Shown here one piece after another: positions 1-10,700 of a stretch of DNA of 19,577 nucleotides. Under the pieces are notes generated by a model. It did not search any database. It was not told the DNA's origin and saw only the letters and a list, made by a program, of their open reading frames with translations. Source of the DNA: Cruorifilaria tuberocauda (Eukaryota; Nematoda; Chromadorea; Rhabditida; Onchocercidae); contig JABVXU010000812.1 of assembly GCA_013365365.1 (NCBI GenBank), positions 1 to 19,577 of the forward strand. Direction: 5' to 3'. How positions within the stretch are numbered: position 1 is the stretch's first letter; the number at the start of each line of letters is the position of its first letter. The translations under genes were made by a program, and so were the position numbers.

Positions 1-175
1 ATAAATAAAGAGAGGTTTGGAAACGAAAAAGAAGAATGGTCTATTAAATCAAATTTCGTGAATTTGTTAAATTTTAAAATTTCATTACTTACAATTAAAA
101 AATTACCTATCATTAATTATTCAATTACTTTTCTCTTTTAAAATGAATAGTTTTAAAAACATTTTTCAATATATA

Positions 176-221
176 CAGGATTAAGCTAAGGTTTTTTAAT
201 ATTTCAGGATTAAGCTAAGGT
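176..221. repeat. 17-bp direct repeat, period 29
   Basis: CAGGATTAAGCTAAGGT occurs at 176-192 and again at 205-221, exact in both copies. No function seen. Confidence 0.9.
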
Positions 222-1098
222 GTTTTTTTAACTTACATATTATGACAAATAATATTTATTGAAAAAGAAAAAACAAAGGAAAAAAAAACAACATCAATCC
301 ATTCTTGGCAAATTGATATGATCGATTTTTGTGAAAAATATGAAAAGTTTAGAGAAGCTCAAAAATGAAATTAATCATTTAACTGATAACTTTGGCATCA
401 ATTTGGTACCATACGGTGGTGGTACAGTTCGATACTGTAACAGAATTTATTGCGTCATTCCTATCAAATGATAATAAGAAACTGTTTTTATCAAACTTCT
501 CTCCGAATTGGATTATCTATTTTCAATTTAGAATTTTTTTCTTATCTCTTCAGTTGAAATTATAAATTAAATGAAGAAAAAAGACACAATATCTTTGTTC
601 AATAAAATACTAAATGATTTCCAATTAAATTAGCTATTCGGTAAAGAAGTAAAAAATTTGTTGAAAAAAAAGTATTGATAGAAATGGAAAATGATCTGAA
701 TATATATGTATGTATATATGAACGAATAAACATTTAAGCAAATAAATAATCGACTGATGAAGTTAGCATTTGAATAAACAAAATGATTTTTTTTTTTGAA
801 CAATAATAAATGATTAAATTTAGACAAATTTAAATTTTGTTTAACATTACACTGATTATTTACATGAATGATGTAACCAATTAAATAAATGAAATAATAA
901 GAAAATAATCTGTTTTTTTGGTAGAAATAATTCATTTAATTCAAATTAATTAAGATTTAATTTCAAATTCAATTAGCTATTTAAGTTCAATTGTTCAAAG
1001 GATTAAAAAAGCACAGTGAAATAAGTGTTGATGATGACGAGAACATCTGTGATTGTCGTCTATCTTAATGTATATATACTAGATATATGTGGGTGTAT

Positions 1099-1102
<4 letters not shown>

Positions 1103-1175
<73 letters not shown>
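1103..1175. repeat. (AG)n microsatellite, about 36 units
   Basis: Uninterrupted AG dinucleotide run, about 73 bp. The Glu-Arg or Ser-Leu ORFs that it opens on both strands are artefacts of the repeat. Confidence 0.98.
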
Positions 1176-1177
<2 letters not shown>

Positions 1178-1769
1178 AAGGAAAAATTGATGAAACGAAG
1201 AAATGATGATTGCTAAAAGGTGAAAAGGTGGTAACAATTGCTGATGATGACAATAGCTACTTGGTATTTGGTAAAAAAAGAATCAATAGGAACCTGTTTG
1301 ACTGTTTGAATTTATTGATGTAACTTAATAATTATGCATTACCTATGCAATTATTACTGCTAATATCATCAGATATTGAAAATGATAAAAGTTAATTGAT
1401 CGTTAACTTTTTAACTTTAGTGTACTTCTCATAATTAAAAATTAATTTATTCCAAAAACAATAAATGATAATTGCAAAATGAGCAGGTGATATAGGTGTG
1501 AAATATTTGGGAAGAATAAAGACAGACAATGAAAGCGATAATAGTAGTAGCAGTAATGGGGCGCTGATGTCGTATTTAGCGGCTTTAGACTGGAGGATAT
1601 CTTAAGCCACCGTTTAATTGATGATAAACGATGATAAAGGAAGCATTTGCTCTCTTTTCCTCGTCCTCGTCCTTCATAGGTTGTCTGCTGAGGCAATAAA
1701 CTGATAATCCGTCAGTTATGGGGTAGGAAAGAAAGGAAAGGTGAAGGATGTTGCGGTGACTTTTGGTAA

Positions 1770-1830
1770 CAATGATGATAAATGATGATGATGATGATAA
1801 TGATAATGATGATGACGATGATAATGGTTA
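1770..1830. repeat. Impure GAT/GATAAT trinucleotide repeat
   Basis: Run of GATGATAAT-like units with a single GAC interruption; low-complexity DNA. Confidence 0.85.
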
Positions 1831-2189
1831 ATGGTTGTGGTTATAATTTAAGCAAATGAAGAGAAGCTTTTTTAAATTCTATTGAAAGTCGGGTGGATGA
1901 TTTAGCTAATTCCCTGGATAGTTTAAGTATGATGTATCATCACTCTTACTTCCACCATCTAAGTTGTAACTTTTCTCTTTCCTAATTTCTTTCCAATTTC
2001 TTTCATTTTTTTTTCTATTCTCTCTTCATTGATTTTATGATGATAAATTAATTTGCCTAATTTAAAGTTTAAATAAAAAAACAAAAACATTGCGAAAAGC
2101 TAACTTTTGTAGGAATTTCATTCTCAGATAGAGTAAATTTTGTTATCAGTTGAAAGAGTAATGGATTACTGAATATTATCTTTATCTAT

Positions 2190-2457
2190 TATCAGCTGAT
2201 TTTTCTCCTCACATAAATTCCTTACTGTTTTGTTGTTATCAGAATTTCATTCCATTTGTTATTATCATTATGTATTATCACTCATCTGTATTATCACTTA
2301 TTGTGTATTATCATTATTGTGTATTATTGTGTATTATTATGTATCATCACTTAGATCATCATCTGCTGTCAAAATTATCATTTGTTATCACTAGAATCGT
2401 CATGTATTTCCATCAAAATTATCATCTATTATCATAATAATCATCATGCATTATCAG
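2190..2457. repeat. TTATCA-rich degenerate array
   Basis: TTATCA (TGATAA on the other strand) occurs about 11 times in under 270 bp, in loose units such as GTATTATCACTTATT. TGATAA is also the core of nematode GATA-factor sites, but a degenerate minisatellite explains it equally well. Confidence 0.75.
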
Positions 2458-4532
2458 ATTAGGTAAGAAGAAGATCAGATCAGCGAAAGCAGAATGTTTT
2501 TCAATCTGTTCAAAATATCTGTGTTTCATTAATTTAATCTTTGAAAGTGCACTTATCCCAGCTGATATGATTTATTCACTCAACATTTTCTGTCGTATAA
2601 ATAAATTATAGAAAATTTTATCGAAATACCCGAATATTTCACAAATTAAATCCGGCATGATCTTTCCGGCAGTTTTTTAATTCAATTAAAATTTTCAACG
2701 GAAGAAAATTTTTCAACTAAAGATCGTCAATACGATGCGTATTTTTATCATTTGCTAATAACAAGCAAAATTTCACTTCTGCTAATGTCTCATTCCGGTT
2801 TTTAAATTGCTTCAAAAATACAAATTTATAATCTTCGCTGGAATTCCTCGCTTAGCATTTCTTTTCAATACCGAATTATCGTAATGAAGCAGAGCGGAAA
2901 AGGTATATTTGCCCTCAGGGATGCGTAATGCAATGTGGTAATTAAATGTAATAAATGGCTGTGAATTTTCAATCATTCAAATTCTTCTGGCCACGAATTT
3001 GTATATTTATTTATTGTATTGAATACAAAACAAAGTGTTCATTATGGTGTAATTTATTTACCAATTTTGCATTTCAAATTCTCCGATCGATTGAAAATCA
3101 AATTATCGTTAAATTGTAAAAACATTACAGCAACGAACGAAGCGATCATTCTTCGTTAAAATACGAAAGTCAAAGTTAAACTATCAGAATAGAATGATTG
3201 AAAGAAACGTGATAAATCAGTGATCACATGCAATTCTTTCAGTCAAATTACCAACTTTGCGCTATCAAGTAATCGGGTCAAATTTAAATACTGATTTGTG
3301 CTGCAATTTAATCTCGATCTATATTAATTAACTCGACAGGTATTATCAATTAACATCCTTGCTTACTTGATCTGATTAATAATTCAATTGATTTATAACT
3401 GAATTGAATTAAATTCAAATCAAAGTAATCATTCAAAATGTGTGATTTAATATTTCTCTAAGATCATTAATATCACACAAATGATATTATATATGTATTC
3501 ATAACAGATTGTTTAAGGGAAAGATATTTACTTATTCCGATTAATTAAAAATTTCATTTTATCGATTCCGGATTAAGAAAGAAATCGGATAATTTCAATT
3601 TTCCCTATCATTAATTTCCTCACTAATCTTTCCATTCTATCAAGACTGCTGTCCAACCATAATACTTCAGGTAAATATAAATGAGTAGGTTGGGAAAAGG
3701 TAAGCAGAGAAGCAAGAATAAATTTGCTTGAAATGAATGTGCAATGGTAAACAATCCTATTCTTGGATTTCAATTTTATTCCTAATTAACTTCGGACAGG
3801 TATTGAACGTTTCAGATGTGAAATAACCATTGAAAATGATTATTGATCAAGGAGCCATTTCTATATTCATATTAATCCTTTACATCAATCATAATTAATA
3901 TTTAATTTGAGAATTTCAAATCATTTATCGATCAGGATAAACAATATTAGAAGATTAAGGAACAGATAGACGAGAAGATTGACGTAACCTCGAGAATTTC
4001 AGCTTCTCGAATGGTAAAAGGTAAACAGATAAAATAGCATAAGTGATAATAATATCCATTACTTTGATATAATTTTTGAAGGAATAAGTAAGTTTGCATT
4101 TGAGCATTGAAAACTTTAACTGAATGAAAGAAAACAGTTGATTATAGCATAATGATAAGAAGATTGTTTCAAGTTGATAACAGATGATATAATTGAGGTA
4201 TCATTATCATTGATAATATATAAGAATGTGCTAGGCTTTTTATTTCATGTTACATGAATTAGAAGTTATCAAAGGTTAAAGGTAATTATTCAAATATGAG
4301 GAAATCAGTTAGATGAAAAGAAACAATCATTAATCAGGATGATGAATAAAAGTATCTAGGAATCATTCCCATACTTCCTTTTCATGCTTATAAATTTGAA
4401 AAGCTATTTTAATTTCACCATCTATCATTTTGTTAATCACATACATAGTTAGGAAGGTGATTCCAAACTTTGTGGCAGATTACGAATCTCAGAAGCTGCT
4501 ATCATATCAGGATCAATTTGTAGTTGCATTAT

Positions 4533-4538
4533 TTTATT
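4533..4538 (-). terminator. Candidate poly(A) signal of the SLC26 gene
   Basis: AATAAA on the minus strand, about 130 nt past the TAA stop and the first such hexamer downstream. In an A+T-rich genome this could be chance; only its position supports it. Confidence 0.35.
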
Positions 4539-4667
4539 ATCATGATTCAATCTTGTATCGGAAATTTTGTCTTGATTTGATCCTCTAAAAATATCACAAT
4601 TCAAATTATTATTATCATTTTAATAGATAACCAATCATTCAAAGTTCAAATGTCATCATTCTTAAAA

Positions 4668-4795
4668 TTAAACAAAACAAAAAAGATACCGAAAATGACT
4701 TATTACTGCAATAGCATCGTCCACTGTTGGAAAAAAGCAATGTTTTGGAATAGTTTTAAAGATTCCCGCGACTTGCAGAGAATCACGAACGCTAG
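4668..4795 (-). CDS. SLC26 exon 14: end of STAS domain and stop codon
   Basis: Acceptor ATTTTCCAG after a 1070-bp intron. Completes a split Thr codon, then [20 protein letters not shown] and [21 protein letters not shown], stop TAA at 4668-4670. The PVR...CGF...(F/Y)PTVxDA pattern marks the last STAS helix. A gtaata within GCA|GTAATA could act as a donor for a further exon, but none was recognised below. The hydrophobic terminal FCFV could weakly suit a class II PDZ domain (inference). Confidence 0.9.
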
Positions 4796-7700
4796 CTGGA
4801 AAATTTCATTCTTATCTTTAATCGATATCATATATTTAATTCAATGAAGAATTACTTCTGGTAACTTCTCTAAACTTTTATCGATTTTTTCAACAGATTA
4901 TTTTTGGAACAATAGAACAAAGTTTTTTTATGATTGCTTTTCCGGAAAAACCGAAAAATCGATTTGAAGCATTTTATGTAAAATGCTTGAAGCAATCAAG
5001 AAAGCATTATGATCATTGGTGTCGATGAAAATTAACTTTGCTTCATCTCTTTATGTCTCCGTAATCTCTTATCAGCTTTGTCTCATCTCTATCTTTGTGT
5101 GATTGCTTATTTGTGATATTGCATGTCTAGACGATTCGTATACCAACGAAACGAAAAGCATATCGCTCAGTAAACTTATTTTTCAAAATGAGTAATGTAT
5201 AAATAAGATAGTAATAAGCTAGTAAATAAGATAGTAATAAGGAAAATAAAGTTAACGGATTTATTATAACTCTAAAAACAGCTAAAGAAAAGTTTATTTT
5301 TTTTTTCAGATAACGCTGATAAGTATAACTTGAGTATAACTAGGATAAAGGAATAGAATATAACGAATAGAGTATAACTAGGATAAAGGAGAATTGACGA
5401 TCGATCGAAGAACCTGATCGGATGATATGTACGAGAAGCTATCCGACATGTTGGAGTGACTGTATTACTGTCCGACAAGTTCAATTTCTAATTAAATATT
5501 AAGAGCGATTTCAAATTATCATGAATAAAACTTCGACAGTTCTTACAGAAGAAATAACAGTACCAAGAAACGATAACTTTAAGATAACAATTTTGCATAG
5601 TAACTGTTAGTATTCTGTAATATGCTTACTTTGTACTAATCTGTAATCAGTGTAAGAACGATATCATTTACAGTATCAGTATTTTCTATTTCTATCGTTA
5701 TCAAACTCGGACATCACAAGGTTTTCTCTGACAGATTAAACAGAATGATTTTGATTGGTAATTTAAGTTAAAGGAATTTTTAAACTTGTACAGTGCAAGG
5801 TTCATCTATGCAATTAATTAATTACTTGATTCACAAAAAAAAAGTAAAACAAAGTGGAAACTTACTGTTGCAAGCAGCAAAATGTACAGTAATTTCTTGA
5901 CTTTTCAATTCAGTAACGATCTAAAACTTGAAAACTTCTCACAAATGATATATTTTAGGGATATTTAAACAAATGAAGGAAATCAAAAAATGAGAATTAT
6001 TTTAATTAAAATGTTAATTTGACAGTTTTAGCAGTTATCACTATACCACTATATAAGTAATATCATTTCAGACTTCTTGAAATTGATTTTTCAACAGTAC
6101 CAATGGGAGAAGTACAGAACAGGATAATAATGTCTCCTGAATCACAAAATAGGATTTTAATCACTACAGCACCACAAATCAGTAAAGGTTTAAAGAGTTG
6201 TTTAAGGGTATAGTTTCTTCATGTATCGGAAAGGTGGCAGAGAAAAAAGTTCTCAGTATAAAAAATGTCTTAGAAGTAAGTCCAGAAGATTTAACGAGTC
6301 CCATAGATGATACCTATAGCTCAGTTCATAAAACTGTTTAAACAATGCCGATAATCTGTTGACATTTTAAATGAACTTTTTTTTATCACTAATAGCCCAT
6401 TTAAAGCGTTAACCGGTGTGAACTTCAGGAATAGCTTGTCGAATCCAGAAAGCATTTCCGGTCATTACAATGATAGTTTAACGATACTCATGCAGATAGA
6501 GTGCTAATGATAAATTCAGTTCATAGAACTGTTTCCGATCATAAAACATCGTTGAGGTGAGGATTTTTGAATATCGAAAATATTACAAATCACTTCGTTT
6601 GTAGAAATTCGAAATTGACCTCTTTTAGAATATTTAATCCCATGCAATCAATATATGATATGCCGGAACAATCGAGAATAAGATAACGCTGATTTAATTT
6701 TTTCGGATTATCCGCATTTATCGAATCATTCTGTAAATGCAAAAGAATTTTTGTTGCGATAATTGGAAATCATGGAAATCATGATTGAAAATTGACTTTA
6801 AATAGTTTTCCTTCAAATATTTCAAAATATGCGTAAAAATATACGTAATGCGTGTAAAGATATACTTAAAAATATGCGTAAAATATACCCAGAAATTTTC
6901 CTTTCAAAATTGATTCGTTGTAATACCCAGTAGTAATTGTAATATTCTATAGTAGTTGCAATATTACTTAACTAATTTTAAATATTCATTGGTAATTGTA
7001 ATATTACTTAATATTCGTAGTAACTGTGATATTACTTAGTTCGATAGTAATTGTGAATAATTGTAATATTAGTTGAGTAATTGTAATGTAACTAAAATTT
7101 AATACCTTAGTAAAAGTGATATTAGCTTAGATATTTACAGAAAATTCTGCAAAGAAATGAATCGTCAAGTTTTTTTTTTTTTTGCGATATACTCTTTTGA
7201 AAAAAAAAATCTTACACAATTTTCAAAACAATTTTAACTTGTTACATTTTCAATCAAGTCTATCTGTTTATGACGTAGCTAAGTGTTTCAAATTTAACTT
7301 CTAAAATTGACAAGGTATGAAAAAAGTGATTCAGTGTGCCTCAAAATAGATCAATTAAGCTGATTTCTTTTTTTGCATGGATTAATGTTCGAAAAGAATT
7401 CTTACGATTGAATCAGGCTTATTTCCCCAATCGGTTACTGCACCATAAATGCTTAACTTGAAACGTTCCACGTTGTTGAAGAGCAGAGGCGACTGGAAAC
7501 GATACAGGCGAATATTGGGCATGTTAGCTGCCGCAATGTAACGTTTTGGATTATCGAAGTACGGCTCCATTGCTGATAGCTGAACCAGTCTCTCCCAACG
7601 TGGCCTAGAATATTCCATGATAGCTTTCGACTTAGTATAAGTTAAAAGTAGTACAGATAAGTGTGAGGCTAACCATTGTGATCGAAAAATAAGTGTCATC

Positions 7701-10700
7701 AAAGCAAAAAGGACTGAAATTATCAGGCCAACCATAACATCCAATGCTACAGTTGTCACAAATGCTACAATCCAAATTAGCTGCAAATTATTCATTGAAT
7801 TTGATGTGAATGAATTAAAAGTATTTCTTCAACAGAAAGCATAAAGTTTACTCAATCACTTAAATCTTACTAATTAATCAGCCTTCTATCAATCAATAGT
7901 GTAATTCGTCATCATACTACTTTTCACCGTGATAATTCAGAAATGAAAATTAACGAATTTTAATGAATTTACTCTAAACGAACTTGAAGCCTTGTAATTA
8001 TAATTAAAAAAAAAATCCTTTGAAAAGAACAAATTACAGAAAAGGCTTACTCAATTTACTCAGTGCTAAGCTCAATATCATACTAATTTTCATCATGATA
8101 ATTCAGAAATGAGAATTACAACTTTAGTGAATTTACTTTTGACCGAATTTAAAAATTTTTGTAATTATAATTAAAAAATTATTGAATTTATAAAGCATAC
8201 AAAGTCGGTTTTAGAAATGGGCCAAATTTTTGGTAATTCCGAAAATTTTTGAAACATTGAACGAAGCGACATCACGATAATAACAGCTAATATACACTGC
8301 AATGATCATTTTTCTTATCACTTATCATTTTCTTATCACATTCTTTATCACTTTTAAATTCATTTTCTCATTTAATTTTCAATTTTTCGGAAGTTATAAA
8401 TGAATTTAGGTAAAATATCGAACCCTTGGTAATGTATTCAATAACGGTCCAAGTATTAGGATGACTGCTAGCAGTAACAAACAACTGGATACGGCGGAAA
8501 GCTGAAAAGGTAATCGTTTATGTGATTATATCCAACCTATCTTAATCAGGTTGGATTACCTTAATCTTAATCAGATTAATAGTTAGTGATAACTCATTCA
8601 TGAACTCTCAAAATATCAATTTTTTCAAAGTGTCAATCGATAAGATTTAGAAAATTCTTAGAGATAAGAAGTTGATTGATCAGATTTAACGCTGTAAATA
8701 TTAATATATTGAAAAATAATTTGCACTTTGCAAAGTTGCATAAAACAACAAGCCAAAATGTTACCCTTATCCTTAATAAGCCTTATGATCTAGGCTAATT
8801 TCATTATTGTTAAGAATGCTATGCTAACTTGACTTCTCGTTCCTACTTCAACGCTAACCATCGTTCGAGCAAGAGCTGTCGATATTGGAAAGATCGGAAA
8901 GAAACTACTAAGAACCGTTGTAAAACCTAATGCATATATCTCCTGAAAGTTTAATCTAAGTTAAAAAAATCGATAAATACTGTAATTACCGTGATTTCGA
9001 TCAAATTTAATGAATCAAAAAGATACGACTAATACAGAAGTTGAAAGATCTAATTTATGAAAACTTAGCCAAATCAACAAAGTTTCGCTGCAATCAAACC
9101 TGTTTAGAATCAACATGATATTTCATCCGTTTGGCCAACATCTTAGCCATGGATACATGAACAGCAACAGTGACAGCAGCAATACCGATAGCATACGGAA
9201 AACAGTCAACAACAACATCAAAACGAGGTAATCGAGGTTTTGGTAGGCTAAATAGAGTCATTCATTAGCTAACAAATAACAAACTAAAGTTTAAATATAA
9301 ACTATCTGTCGGATTAAGATAACATTTTGAGTGATAATTTTTGCTATATTATCATCTCATTTTTCGAAAAATTTCAAATTTAAATTCGACGGAATTTTTT
9401 ACAATTTGTCGGAGATAACTTCATAATACAAAATTATCATATAATCAAAATATCTCTTTGTTGTGAGTTTTGTTATAGAAATGTTCTCATCAAATTATCA
9501 GTGAAGTGATAAGATATGCTTTATCCGATATCTCAACAATTGATGTTATTACAACTCGTATCACTGTCACTTTTACCCTCAAAGGATTCGATAATACTTG
9601 ATTAACCACTAGATTTAAATAACCAGTGGAATCTTTATTGCAGTTATTTCTATCTGTGAAATGATCGCAAGATCCTTTCTGCTAATATATCGAATGACCT
9701 TATGACCCCTTTATTCCACTACAACACCGCTTAAGGAATATAATTTAATTCAATGCTACTAGTTCATCTTATCAGCGGTCTTAGTGCACATTCTACAACT
9801 TATCAAACTGTTCTCAAAAAACATTTACAACTCAATTAGAGACATTGATATTATCAAATTGCTCATTTGAGCATTGTTTGAAGATTTAGGATCTTTGAAT
9901 AAATAACTTACGCTGTAGGAATTCGACCAACAATCGGTACATTGTGATAAGTATTTAAGTTCATAACATGTGAGATAATAATTGATATTACTATCTGTAA
10001 TGTTCAAATTACATATTACATCTATTTAATCTTAATTAAATCAGTTCTAATGATTTGGTTAGAAATCATCCATAATGTTTACCACAACCTGATTTATTTT
10101 CCTAACATATGTTAATTCTGGAGAAATGGCTTAATTTATTAAAACATCCTGATATCCCCGGTGCTAAAGGTAATTTTGATGAAGCAGAACCTAAACCATG
10201 ATTTTACCATGAATAATTCAATGGAACGATATAGGCTAACTATCCAATTGTTTCTTTCCCTAGCATATCATTTATGATTTCTTCTATGATATTATGAAGT
10301 AATAAATAAAAAAGTAAACTTACCAAAAATAACTCATACGGTACAGGTAAATTAAAGGGTAAATGTTTATGCAAAAATGGTGTCACAAAACTTTTACCCA
10401 AATAAAGAAAAATGACACCGGAAATTGATATACCGATTGCATAAAAGTTAGTTTGTGGAATATGCGTTAAAATGCTATAAACTCTCTGGAAAAAAAGAGT
10501 ATTACTTTTGTTAAAAACATTTATGAATGATTAATATGCACAATTTAACTTGTAGAATTCATTTAATTAATTAATTAAATAACTTTAATTCAGAGTTAAC
10601 TGATAATTGGAATGAATTACTTTTAGCAAAACTATTGTTAACATATTTAGCATTTATCAATTAAAGATTAGCAAACTCAAATCGGAGTAAATACAATTAA

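Larger units (their letters stand above)
1..4530. other. 3' flank of the SLC26 gene: no supported gene
   Basis: A+T-rich with many stops in all frames. It contains the repeats listed separately. A somewhat GC-richer patch at about 1550-1700 and a 66-codon minus-strand ORF at 3573-3773 look mildly coding-like but match no family I recognise and have no convincing exon chain. Confidence 0.6.

Noticed and set aside
1025..1253. ORFs with Glu-Arg or Ser-Leu runs on both strands
   Set aside because: Produced by the (AG)n microsatellite.
1442..1696. 84-codon minus-strand ORF in a GC-richer patch
   Set aside because: Mildly coding-like (RGRGKESK, SSIKRWLK), but no family motif and no exon chain; the tyrosine run comes from a trinucleotide repeat.
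3573..3773. 66-codon minus-strand ORF with LPEVLWLDSSLDRMERLVRK
   Set aside because: Composition looks somewhat protein-like, but there is no partner exon and no recognised domain; its length is within chance for this DNA.
4650..4847. 65-codon plus-strand ORF
   Set aside because: It is the antisense shadow of SLC26 exon 14, which carries the STAS motifs.
5395..5480. GC-richer patch starting with TGTTGGAGTGAC-like sequence, as an LTR retrotransposon end
   Set aside because: No paired LTR, primer-binding site or reverse transcriptase sequence in the window.
6072..6180. Minus-strand reading [17 protein letters not shown] as a STAS exon
   Set aside because: It looked plausible, but the phase fails and the true exon at 5866-5920 (ITVHFAACN) fits both phase and family.
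7382..7405. Reading the transporter's end as VRILFEH with stop at 7382
   Set aside because: A strong donor (ATC|gtaaga) precedes it, and three further exons complete the STAS domain in the right phase.
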